Shown in pieces: positions 51,843 to 59,778 of a stretch of DNA of 64,000 nt (positions are counted from its first letter, which is position 1; each line of letters starts with the position of its first letter). The stretch covers positions 7,178,501-7,242,500 of the forward strand of contig NZ_CP097322.1 of NCBI RefSeq assembly GCF_023515955.1. The letters are read 5' to 3'. The stretch comes from Streptomyces sp. RerS4. GTDB taxonomy: Bacteria; Actinomycetota; Actinomycetes; Streptomycetales; Streptomycetaceae. The translations under genes and the position numbers were made by a program. The notes under the pieces were generated by a model. The model made no database searches. It saw only the letters and a list, made by a program, of their open reading frames with translations, and was not told where the DNA came from.

Positions 51843-52895
51843 TCATCGCTCCTGGATACGGGTGGGCTTGCGGGAGCCGCTCGTGCGGGCCGGTGTGCCG
51901 TTCGCAGGGCTGGGGGAGGTGGTGCGGGGCCCGCGTGCGCTCTCGTACTCCTGACGGAGCCGGGCGACGGTGACGGCGGCTGGGTGCCGGGCGGTGACTC
52001 GAGTGCAGGACCGGCCACAGTACATGGCCATCTCCTCGATGCGGCCGGTGGTGTCGTTGCCCGGAGCCGCCGCGCTGTAGCGCGGTATCGGGTGCTCCCG
52101 CCCGTCCACCCGGGTGGTGGCTATGAAGGTGGCCGGGGCGCGTTGATCGGCTGTGACGAGGGGGTTGCGCAGGACACGGTGCGGGCGGTGGGGCCAGCCG
52201 ATGTGGAACAGGGAGGTGATGAGAGTGTCGTCGGCCACGGCCTCGATCACCCGCTGTTTGAACGTCGGGTGCGCGGTGGATTCCGCGACGGGGATGAATA
52301 AGGTTCCGGCCATGGCCCCGTCCGCGCCGCGGGCAATGGCATCCGCGAGATCACCGCCGGTGGCGATCCCGCCCGCGACGGCCAGTACGGCGTCCGGGTG
52401 GCGGGCCCGGACGTCGGCCAGCAGACGGTCCACCGGCAGCCGGCCGAGCAGGTGGCCGCCGGCTTCGGTGCCCTGAAGCACCAGAACGGCCGCGCCCTGC
52501 CCGAGGGCGGCGTCAGCCTCCGTGACAGTGCCGACCTGGATCACCAGCGGGTGCCCGGCGGCTTGGACGGCCTGGGCCGCGTCGGCGTCGGGCAGGCCGA
52601 AGGAGGTGACGAAGGCACTCCGGGGCAGTTCGGGCAGGACGGCCCGGAGCTGGTCCAGGCAGGTGGCGGGGCCGGTGACCTCGGGGACCACGTTCACTCC
52701 GAACGGGCAGCTGGTGGCAGCCGCCACCTCACGGGCCAGCCGGGCGGCCCGTGCGGGCGGTTCCTTGTACAGCGCGAGGGTGCCGCCCGCTCCGGCCCGG
52801 GATACCGCGGCGCACAGCTCGGGTCCGGCGACGGCGCCCATCCCGGCTTGGAGCAGCGGCAGTGCGAGACCGAGCCGGTCCGCCAGCCGGGTCAC
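51843..52895 (-). CDS. Nitronate monooxygenase-family flavoprotein
   Basis: GTG 52895 overlaps the stop of the ligase gene (GTGA); GTG 52910 is an alternative. The 350-residue TIM-barrel protein has LPLLQAGMGAVAGPELCAAV, the FMN-binding VLQGTEAGGH and AVAGGIATGGDLADAIARGA, then GAMAGTLFIPVAESTAHPTF. The family oxidises alkyl nitronates, but FabK-type enoyl-ACP reductases share the fold. The N-oxygenase beside it favours a nitro/nitronate substrate; the carrier protein keeps the FabK reading open. Confidence 0.82.
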   Translation of the reverse strand: MTRLADRLGLALPLLQAGMGAVAGPELCAAVSRAGAGGTLALYKEPPARAARLAREVAAATSCPFGVNVVPEVTGPATCLDQLRAVLPELPRSAFVTSFGLPDADAAQAVQAAGHPLVIQVGTVTEADAALGQGAAVLVLQGTEAGGHLLGRLPVDRLLADVRARHPDAVLAVAGGIATGGDLADAIARGADGAMAGTLFIPVAESTAHPTFKQRVIEAVADDTLITSLFHIGWPHRPHRVLRNPLVTADQRAPATFIATTRVDGREHPIPRYSAAAPGNDTTGRIEEMAMYCGRSCTRVTARHPAAVTVARLRQEYESARGPRTTSPSPANGTPARTSGSRKPTRIQER

Positions 52896-53767
52896 GAGCG
52901 TTCTCCCCACCGCCGTACCGCGCGGTGCGCGGCTGTCAGGTCACCTTCGAAGAGGTCGCCCAAGGCGTGTACCCATCGCTCCAGGCCGAAGGCGACGCAT
53001 CCGGTGAAGGCCGGGCGGTCGGCGTGGGTGATGGCGCGGCGCTCGCCGAAGAAGTTTCGGTGGTTGTTGGTGGAGGCAATCGCGGTCCCGTCGATGTGCA
53101 GGTATTCGTCCTTGACCGGGGCCAGCATCTGCATGAGCGTGCGGGAGCCGTCCTTCTCATAGAACGGGTCGGTGGCGGGCTGTCGGTCCAGGGTGAGGCC
53201 GAGGGCTGTGCCGAAGGCGGCGATCCGCTCGTGGTGGCGGTCCAGGTGGGTCCGGACGGCTTCGGCCGAGCCGACGCACACGATCTCCCGCATGGTGAAG
53301 GCCCAGAGCCGCCGCAGCCCGTCGTGGTGGTCCTCGTTGCGGTAACACTGCGCGACGGTGGTGATCAGTACGGGACTGTCGGTACTGGTGCCGGAGAGGT
53401 GCAGGAAGCAGCCGTAGCATGCTGCGGAGGGCAGCAGATGGGTGGCATCGGCCAGGTCGACGGCAGGCAGGGTGGTTGCTTCCGGCCGGGCCGCTACGTG
53501 TTCGGCCAGCCGGTCGGGGCGTATGCGGGTGACCGGGTTGCCCAGGTGCGGGAAGTTCTGGAAGTAGTCGAGAGTCTGCAGGTCTTCGGCTCGTAACAGC
53601 GGCGGGTAGCTCTGCTGCCGGGCCCCGTCCTCAGTGGCCCAGCGGGTGAACACCGCGTCCAGTTCGCCCTTGAGCAGGACGGCGGGTTCGTCGAGGGTGG
53701 CCAGCCCGTCCCGGACCGACCAGGCGGTCCCGGTCTCATCCGTGGCCTCGGGGTCAGTGACGGGCAT
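52892..53767 (-). CDS. Class II aaRS-like amino acid:[carrier protein] ligase
   Basis: ATG 53767 overlaps the N-oxygenase gene by 14 bp and gives 291 residues. It is a class II synthetase catalytic domain without a tRNA-binding arm. CYGCF (117-121) provides zinc Cys, YRNEDHHDGLRRLWAFTMRE (142-161) is motif 2 and AFTGCVAFGLERWVHAL (about 255-271) is motif 3. This is the layout of the shortened SerRS homologues that load amino acids onto carrier proteins rather than tRNA. The carrier gene lies one gene downstream. The amino acid is unknown; Gly, Ala or Ser are usual for the family. Confidence 0.85.
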   Translation of the reverse strand: MPVTDPEATDETGTAWSVRDGLATLDEPAVLLKGELDAVFTRWATEDGARQQSYPPLLRAEDLQTLDYFQNFPHLGNPVTRIRPDRLAEHVAARPEATTLPAVDLADATHLLPSAACYGCFLHLSGTSTDSPVLITTVAQCYRNEDHHDGLRRLWAFTMREIVCVGSAEAVRTHLDRHHERIAAFGTALGLTLDRQPATDPFYEKDGSRTLMQMLAPVKDEYLHIDGTAIASTNNHRNFFGERRAITHADRPAFTGCVAFGLERWVHALGDLFEGDLTAAHRAVRRWGERS

Positions 53768-54683
53768 CGAGCACCCCGATCCGATTGAGGAAGCCCGTCG
53801 TCTTGTGCAGGACCTTGGCGTGAGCGGCCTGCCGTGCAGGGTGGGCGAGCAGCCGCCGTCGCAGCGCGAAGCCGCCCGGGATATCTGCGTCGCGGTAGAC
53901 GGCCGGGTTGTAGAGGGACTCGATGCTGGTGGTGAGATAACGGCCGAGGTAGCTGCGCAGGTCGTGATGCGCAGTCTCATCCAGACCGCGGTCGAGGAGA
54001 CGCTCCCACAGGAGCTGCACCAGGCGGCAGCCGAAGGCTATGTGACGGGACTCGTCCTGGTGGTGCAGCCGGTTGATGTGCCGGACGGTCGGGTGCAGGC
54101 GGCTGTCGGCGGCCAGTTGGACGTTGTAGTGGTCCACTATCTGCTCGAAGATCAGGATCCGGGCGAAGACCAGGAAGTTCTCGATGTCCGGGTCGCGTGG
54201 TGCCTCGGGCAGCTTGACCGACTTGTCAGGGTAGATCTTGCCGGCGTACTTGAGGCAGAAGGTGGCGAAGAACCACATGTGGTCGTTCTCCTCACCGATG
54301 AAGTGATGGAAGAACTCGGAGGGGAGCTCGAAGCCAGGTGTGTGGACGCGCCGGGTGACCTCGATGAGCAGCTCGCGGATGCCGTGCACGTTGAGGCTGT
54401 AGAAGTTGACGCTCTCCCACCGGCTCAGGGCCTGGAGCTGAGCGGTACTCAGTTCGTCCATCAGCTCGGTGCCGTGCAGGGAGAGCAGTTCGGGTGACAT
54501 CCACAGCTCGTCGGTGGGGATCGTGGTCGGCCAGTCGAAGGTGGTGAAGGGGTTGTAGTAGTCGGCGGTGGCCTTGTCGGAGAGCCGGTCGAGCAGGGCG
54601 CGGAACTCGGTGTCGTCCGCTGTCGCGGTCACCGCTCGGGATGGAGGGGTGTTCGGGGGGCACACGGGCGTCACTCCTTCCAT
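53754..54683 (-). CDS. AurF-type diiron N-oxygenase
   Basis: The product is 309 residues long. All seven AurF-family iron ligands can be placed: E90 in LSRWESVNFY, E132 and H135 in IGEENDHMWFF, E180 in LIFEQIVDHY, and H207, E211 and H214 in LHHQDESRHIAFG, with the E-x2-H and H-x3-E-x2-H spacing of AurF and CmlI. The family oxidises amines to hydroxylamine, nitroso or nitro groups; some members act on carrier-bound substrates. It overlaps the genes on both sides, so it is co-translated with the ligase and phosphatase genes. Confidence 0.85.
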   Translation of the reverse strand: MEGVTPVCPPNTPPSRAVTATADDTEFRALLDRLSDKATADYYNPFTTFDWPTTIPTDELWMSPELLSLHGTELMDELSTAQLQALSRWESVNFYSLNVHGIRELLIEVTRRVHTPGFELPSEFFHHFIGEENDHMWFFATFCLKYAGKIYPDKSVKLPEAPRDPDIENFLVFARILIFEQIVDHYNVQLAADSRLHPTVRHINRLHHQDESRHIAFGCRLVQLLWERLLDRGLDETAHHDLRSYLGRYLTTSIESLYNPAVYRDADIPGGFALRRRLLAHPARQAAHAKVLHKTTGFLNRIGVLDARH

Positions 54684-55627
54684 CGGATGGTCGACAACAA
54701 GGCCCGGTGGAGCTTGGGGGTGGAAGCGGCCACACAGGAGCGCTGGTTGGCGATGCTCAGGTCGGTCAGGATGGTGTCGCCGAGCGGCTGTCCGTATGCG
54801 TCGGTGATGACCGCCCCTGCCCGCTCGGCGAGGAAGACGGCCGCCGCGATGTCGTACGGGAACAGGTGCAGGACCCTTCCGTTGCCGACGCGTTCGAACT
54901 CGGGCAGCAGCGCCGGGTCGTCACGCAGCAGCCGGTTGCCGATGTCCACGTACGCGTCGAGCTGGCCCGTGAGCACCCGGGAGATGGACCAGGTCGCGCT
55001 GTTGAAGACGAAGACTCCGCCGGTGTTGGCCGAGCGGTCGATGAGATGGCCGTACGCCTTGGTCATCAGGTGGGCCGGGTGGCCGTTGAATTCCAGTGAC
55101 CAGAGCATCCGCGAGGGGTCGGTGGTGCGGGTCAGCGCGGGGACGGGATGGTCGTATCCGTGTGCTGTGATGCCGGGCGTCACCCGGTCCCCGTAGAGGT
55201 AGGCGCCCGAGCGCAGCTCCATCAGAATGGCGTGCTCGACGTCGGCGATGCGCGGGCTGTGCGACATGCGGGCGACGGCGACCGAGACGGTGGCCGACTC
55301 CAGGCCGGCGACAGCGGGCCGGGTGCCGTCGATGGGGTCGACGACGAGCAGGTGGGCCGGATCCGTGCCGTGGTACTGCAGGCCGCGGTCCTCGGAGTAG
55401 ACGGCGACGGGCAGGTCGTGGTCGGCGACGTACTTCCAGGTTGCCGCCTCCGCGATGTCGTCGAGGCCGAACTGGGCGTCGCCTCCTGGTGAGTGGCCCC
55501 GGACCAGTCGGCTGCCTGCCCGGCCCTGGGCTGCCGTCACGGCCTCCCGGACGGCTGTGGCGAGACCGGTCACATACTGCCGCACTGACGCGGCTCCCGC
55601 GGGAGCGCCGTGCTCGGGGCCGGTCAT
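54671..55627 (-). CDS. Inositol-monophosphatase/FBPase-like phosphatase
   Basis: A 318-residue product whose ATG overlaps the aminotransferase stop (ATGA). The lithium-sensitive phosphatase motifs are AVYSEDRG (Glu), VVDPIDGTRPA (97-104) and LFPYDIAAAVFLAERAGAVI in place of W-D-x-A-A. All metal-binding acids are present. It probably removes a phosphate from a sugar, cyclitol or nucleotide intermediate. Sugar kinase and dehydrogenase genes upstream fit such a route. Confidence 0.82.
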   Translation of the reverse strand: MTGPEHGAPAGAASVRQYVTGLATAVREAVTAAQGRAGSRLVRGHSPGGDAQFGLDDIAEAATWKYVADHDLPVAVYSEDRGLQYHGTDPAHLLVVDPIDGTRPAVAGLESATVSVAVARMSHSPRIADVEHAILMELRSGAYLYGDRVTPGITAHGYDHPVPALTRTTDPSRMLWSLEFNGHPAHLMTKAYGHLIDRSANTGGVFVFNSATWSISRVLTGQLDAYVDIGNRLLRDDPALLPEFERVGNGRVLHLFPYDIAAAVFLAERAGAVITDAYGQPLGDTILTDLSIANQRSCVAASTPKLHRALLSTIRWKE

Positions 55628-56946
55628 GCGGTGGCCTCGGCGGCGAAGAGGGCTTCGAGCCGGTCGCAGAGCAAGTCGGCCTCCGTTCGGGTGAGAATGA
55701 GCGGCGGACGGATCTTGATGACGTTGCCCCGGCCGTAGCGGGATGTACGCAGGATCAGTCCGTGATCCATGCCGCGCCGGGCCAGAGCCTGGGCACGCTC
55801 ACTGTGTGGACGTCCCTGGTCGTCGCCGATCTCGATCCCGATCATCAGGCCGAGGCCGCGCACGTCCACGACGGCAGGGTGGCGGAAGGCCAGAGCGCGA
55901 AGCCTCTCCATGATGTGGGCGCCGACCTCCCGGACGTTCTCCAGAAAGCCGGGACGGCCGATCACGTCGAGCGTGGTGGCTGAGGCGGCGGCTGCAAGGA
56001 CGTTACCGCCGTAGGTGAAGGAATGATGGTCCGCGCTGAGCCCGGACATCCGCTCGTCGGCGACGATGGCCGCGATCTGGGCGCCGGAACCGCCGAGTCC
56101 CTTGGCGGTGGTCAGGATGTCGGGTCGGACCCCGTAATGCTCAGCGGCGAACATCCGGCCGACCCGGCCTATCCCGGTCTGGATCTCGTCGAAGATCAGG
56201 GCGATGCCCCGTTCGTCACACAGGGCACGTAACGCGGGCAGGTATCCGTCAGGGGGCACGATGTTGCCGCCGCTGCCCGAGATCGGTTCGACGACCACAC
56301 ACGCGACGCTGCCGGAACTGGCGTGGTCGAGGAAGTCGTTGATGCGCTCGACGCAGAGCATGCCGCAGCTGTCGGGGCCCGCCTGGCGGTAGAAGCAGCG
56401 CAGGCAGTACGGATCGGGGACCTGGAGCACGCCGGGCATCAGGTGCGGGAAAGGAGCCTTGCGAAAGGACTCGCCCGACATGGTGGTCGTCATCATCGTC
56501 TGCCCGTGGTGGCTGCGGAACAGAGTGATGACGTCGCGGCGACCGGTGGCGAGCTGTGCCATCTTGACCGCGCCCTCGTTGGCGGTGGACCCGCCCGACA
56601 CCTTGAGGTGCACCTTGGTCAGGTTCGGCGGGGTGATCTCGACCAACCGTCGGACGAGCTCGTTGACGGGCGCCGTCTGGAAGGTCGATGTGGTGTGCAC
56701 GAGCCGTTCGACCTGGTCGCGCATGGCCTTGACCACCTCGGGGTGCCCGTAGCCGAGGCTCAGATTGAACGTGCCGGAAGCGCAGTCGAGGTATTCGTTA
56801 CCCTCTGTGTCATACAGGTGGATACCCTCGCCGTGGTCCATCTCGTACGCACTGACCGGGTAGTACAGGTGCTTCTGCGCGTAGCTCAGGGCGTCGCTTC
56901 GTACGTCACCCCGGACCCCGCTCTGGACGCGCGTGAGGTCGGCCAT
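55624..56946 (-). CDS. Class III PLP-dependent aminotransferase
   Basis: ATG 56946 gives 440 residues. The PLP Lys is in DILTTAKGLGGSG (K282), the Asp in ALIFDEIQTGIGRVG (D263), and SGGSTANEGAVKMAQLATGR binds the cofactor phosphate. A cysteine cluster (YCLRCFYRQAGPDSCGMLC) is inserted around 181-198, as in one subgroup of the family. It usually transfers an amino group to an aldehyde or ketone. It is the first gene of a seven-gene coupled operon. Confidence 0.87.
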   Translation of the reverse strand: MADLTRVQSGVRGDVRSDALSYAQKHLYYPVSAYEMDHGEGIHLYDTEGNEYLDCASGTFNLSLGYGHPEVVKAMRDQVERLVHTTSTFQTAPVNELVRRLVEITPPNLTKVHLKVSGGSTANEGAVKMAQLATGRRDVITLFRSHHGQTMMTTTMSGESFRKAPFPHLMPGVLQVPDPYCLRCFYRQAGPDSCGMLCVERINDFLDHASSGSVACVVVEPISGSGGNIVPPDGYLPALRALCDERGIALIFDEIQTGIGRVGRMFAAEHYGVRPDILTTAKGLGGSGAQIAAIVADERMSGLSADHHSFTYGGNVLAAAASATTLDVIGRPGFLENVREVGAHIMERLRALAFRHPAVVDVRGLGLMIGIEIGDDQGRPHSERAQALARRGMDHGLILRTSRYGRGNVIKIRPPLILTRTEADLLCDRLEALFAAEATA

Positions 56947-57049
56947 GTGACTCCTGTCGAATTCTGTCCGCGGACACGACGGACGGCGAATATCGATATT
57001 CCCAGGCCGTTGAACCTGGATTTCCCACGGGCGTTACGAGTGCGGAGCT

Positions 57050-57577
57050 TCATACCTCCAGGACGAAGGTGAACGCCGCGTCCCAGCCCTCTGGCGTCTC
57101 CTGCACATCCATCAGGCATTCTGGCCGGAAATACTTGTCAAGGTGATTTCGGCGTTCGCCGGGAAAATACAGCATCGTGGTCAGCACGGCTCCGCCGGGC
57201 GGCTGCACCTTCACGTGCACGTGCCGCGTGCGCCCCGGGTACATGGCCGGCAGGACTGTCTCCAGCTGCCACCGTCCCTCGGCGTCCGCGAACTGATGGC
57301 CACGCAGCCGAAAGCCGTCGTCGTCATACACTCCAGCGTCCCCGACCTGCCAGAAGTCGAGCAGAGTGCCACCGATCGGTTCCCCGTCGGGGGTGCGTAC
57401 GGTCCCATGCAGCAGCATCGGGACACCCCCGTCGACATCACCCCGGAAGCTGGTCCGGTGCGGGGTGTCGGGCTTGTAGTACGGCCCTTCCCGCAGGGCG
57501 GGCGTGGGAGGCGTCCCGTTGCACCGAACGGTCGGCGTAAGCGTCTTCACCGAATTTTCCGGACTCTCGATCTCCAC
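57050..57577 (-). CDS. Intradiol ring-cleavage dioxygenase-like protein
   Basis: GTG 57577 gives 175 residues. It has the catechol 1,2-/protocatechuate 3,4-dioxygenase core: LREGPYYKPDTPHRTSF (first Tyr), GTLLDFWQVGDAGVYDDDGF and the Fe-binding Tyr/His set in AMYPGRTRHVHVKVQPPGG. It is shorter than catabolic enzymes and lacks the N-terminal helical domain, like the stand-alone core enzymes. An aromatic or enediol intermediate in the pathway is possible. It lies 103 bp upstream of the aminotransferase gene on the same strand. Confidence 0.8.
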   Translation of the reverse strand: MEIESPENSVKTLTPTVRCNGTPPTPALREGPYYKPDTPHRTSFRGDVDGGVPMLLHGTVRTPDGEPIGGTLLDFWQVGDAGVYDDDGFRLRGHQFADAEGRWQLETVLPAMYPGRTRHVHVKVQPPGGAVLTTMLYFPGERRNHLDKYFRPECLMDVQETPEGWDAAFTFVLEV

Positions 57578-57806
57578 GATGGAACTACCCTTCAGCCAAA
57601 GGATCTTTCGCTTCGATCCAGGCACACTAACCGGAGGTCTCGATGTTGAAAAGAAGGCCGAGTGGCATCTCTCGGCCATTTCTTGACGTTTATCGACGGC
57701 CTTCCGTGACACGTACGGTTGGCTTTTGTCTCCTGGGGGAGTGACGCGTGGGGCGGGTGAGAGAACAGTGACAACGGAAGACGGGTGAGGGCGTAAAGGA
57801 TCAATA
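57578..57806. other. Intergenic region, likely promoter of the dioxygenase/aminotransferase operon
   Basis: About 230 bp, less GC-rich than the genes around it. No gene is supported. It probably separates two transcripts. Confidence 0.4.
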
Positions 57807-58802
57807 TCAGCTGGCGGCGGAGCGCCGTAGGACAGCGCGTACGCGGGCGAAGTAGGCATGGTCGGGCGGAGCGGTGAGGATGTCCGCGAGCGCGAAGAGG
57901 TCGAGCGTCCGGCTGAGCCGCAGCCAGTCCGCAGGCAGCCGGCCGTTCCCGCCCTGGAAGCCATCGACGAAGCCTGTGGTGAAGTCAGGCGGATACTCGT
58001 GGGCGAAGCGCAGCATGTTCCCGACGTCGAAGAGCGGAGAGCCGCTGAAGGCGAGCTCCCAGTCGAGCACCGCAGCCACCGCCCACTGTCCGGCCCGCCG
58101 CTGGACCAGGACGTTCTTCGGATTGAAGTCTCCATGAACCAGGCGCCGTTCACCTGCCACGGCGGCAAGTGCCAGGGGCCCGCGGTGGGCCAGGGCTCGC
58201 AGCATGTCCGAATCCGTACCGCTCAGCGTTCCGTCCGATGCCCCCGTGGCCAGACAGCGCTCGACGAAACCGGGCAGATCCCCCAGCGTGTCGCCGCTGT
58301 CCGGATCTGGCACCAACGACGAATCGGCGAAGACACCTGGACGGGGCAACCTGACCCGGCCGATCCGTGCCAGCACCCTCCCGATGGCCCGGCCCAGGAC
58401 CTGCGCCTCACCGCTGTCCGGGCCCTCTGCAAGCACTTTGCTGAGCGGGACGCCCTCGACGAATCGGTAGAGCAGGGTGGGGCGGCCGGTTACGTGCCCC
58501 TGCGGATCGGCCGCGACCACCGCGCTCACGGGGACGGAACGGGCCGCCGCCCGGCTGAGCACGGCGATCTCCACCGCACACGAGTTGCGCGGGAAGCGGC
58601 TACCGCAAGGCCGACGGTGTCGCAGCACATAGCGCTCCGCGCCCACCTCGTCGGGACGGACGACGGTGAGAAGAGCCATGTCGTTGGTGAACCCGCCGGA
58701 AAGCGGGGCCACCTTGTGGACCAGGGCCCCGGGCAGGACGTGCCGGGTCAGCCAGGTGTGCGTGGCCGAGTCCAGGAGGCCCACGGGATGAGGGCGCGTC
58801 AT
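57807..58802 (-). CDS. APH/homoserine-kinase-II-like phosphotransferase
   Basis: ATG 58802 gives 331 residues. Motifs of the kinase-like fold are VAPLSGGFTNDMALLTVV, the Lys/Arg region YVLRHRRPCG, RRLVHGDFNPKNVLVQRRAG (catalytic Asp) and VAAVLDWELAFSGSPLFDVG (metal Asp). Substrates in this family are sugars, aminoglycosides or amino alcohols. It follows the ROK gene by 31 bp. It may phosphorylate an intermediate or the final product for self-protection. Confidence 0.82.
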   Translation of the reverse strand: MTRPHPVGLLDSATHTWLTRHVLPGALVHKVAPLSGGFTNDMALLTVVRPDEVGAERYVLRHRRPCGSRFPRNSCAVEIAVLSRAAARSVPVSAVVAADPQGHVTGRPTLLYRFVEGVPLSKVLAEGPDSGEAQVLGRAIGRVLARIGRVRLPRPGVFADSSLVPDPDSGDTLGDLPGFVERCLATGASDGTLSGTDSDMLRALAHRGPLALAAVAGERRLVHGDFNPKNVLVQRRAGQWAVAAVLDWELAFSGSPLFDVGNMLRFAHEYPPDFTTGFVDGFQGGNGRLPADWLRLSRTLDLFALADILTAPPDHAYFARVRAVLRRSAAS

Positions 58803-58833
58803 ACCGGCCAGCCTGCCCGGCCCAGGGCCGCGC

Positions 58834-59778
58834 TCATGCGTCCGCTCCCCCCGATGGCCCAACGTCGGGCGACGGCCGCGCGGCGTCGGCCGCCCCGGCC
58901 GCCAGGACCAGCCCGCCCGCCGGTCCGGCGAGCCGACCCAGTCGGGCCGGGACCACGAAGTCCTCGGCGGCATGCTCGGGCAGCCCCGGGTACCCGGCCA
59001 AGGTCGAGGTGAGTTCGGCGCGGATCAGCGGAAAAAGCCCGGGGAACGCTGCGACACCGCCGCCGATCACGATCCGCTGGGGAGCGGTCGTGTAGATGAT
59101 GTTGCGCAGCCCTGCGGCCAGGTAACCCGCCTCCATCCGCAGCGCCTCACGCAATGCGTCCCCGGTCAGTTCTTCGGCCGGGGCACCCCAGCGAGCGCTC
59201 ATCGCTTCGCCCCCCGCCAGGCCCTCCCAGCAGTCGCCGTGGAAGGGACAGGAGCCGGGAAAGGTGTCGCCCGCCAGCCGGGGCACCGTGAGGTGGCCCA
59301 TCTCGGTGTGGATCAGACCGTTGACCACGTTGCCGTTGATCACTGCACCGCCGCCGATCCCGGTACCGACGGTGAGGTAGATGTAGGTGTCCAATCCCCG
59401 CGCGGCACCCCAGCGGCCCTCGCCGAGAGCCGCACCGTTAACATCGGTGTTGATGCCCACCGGCACTCTGAGCTCGTCAGCGAACGGACCGGCGACGTCG
59501 ACCCCGGACCAGCCGGGTTTGGGGGTGGCAGCGAGATGACCGAATTTGGCATGCCCCCGACGCAGTTCGAGGGGGCCGAAGGAGGCGATGCCTATCGCGT
59601 CCAGCCGCCCCGTCCTGGCGACCGTTTCCTGGAAGAAGGCAACGGCCCGAGCCAGAGTGGGGCCCGGTCGGCCGGTGGGGATGCGGGTTTCGGCCTCGAT
59701 CTGATCGGGGGCCGAGCCGACCAGACAGACGAACTTAGACCCGCCGGACTCGATGGAGCCAAGCCGAGGTGCGCTCAT
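58834..59778 (-). CDS. ROK-family sugar kinase
   Basis: A 314-residue product whose ATG overlaps the dehydrogenase stop (ATGA). GSIESGGSKFVCLVG is phosphate motif 1, YIYLTVGTGIGGGAVINGNV the ATP motif, and HTEMGHL with CPFHGDCWEGLAGGEAM the ROK zinc site (H, C, H, C). It resembles fructokinases of the Mak type. It likely feeds a phosphorylated hexose or amino sugar into the pathway; the NmrA/regulator type of ROK is excluded because no helix-turn-helix is present. Confidence 0.85.
   Translation of the reverse strand: MSAPRLGSIESGGSKFVCLVGSAPDQIEAETRIPTGRPGPTLARAVAFFQETVARTGRLDAIGIASFGPLELRRGHAKFGHLAATPKPGWSGVDVAGPFADELRVPVGINTDVNGAALGEGRWGAARGLDTYIYLTVGTGIGGGAVINGNVVNGLIHTEMGHLTVPRLAGDTFPGSCPFHGDCWEGLAGGEAMSARWGAPAEELTGDALREALRMEAGYLAAGLRNIIYTTAPQRIVIGGGVAAFPGLFPLIRAELTSTLAGYPGLPEHAAEDFVVPARLGRLAGPAGGLVLAAGAADAARPSPDVGPSGGADA

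Noticed and set aside
52892..53767. A functional seryl-tRNA synthetase
   Set aside because: The protein lacks any tRNA-binding arm and is only about 290 residues; the nearby carrier protein supports the carrier-ligase reading.
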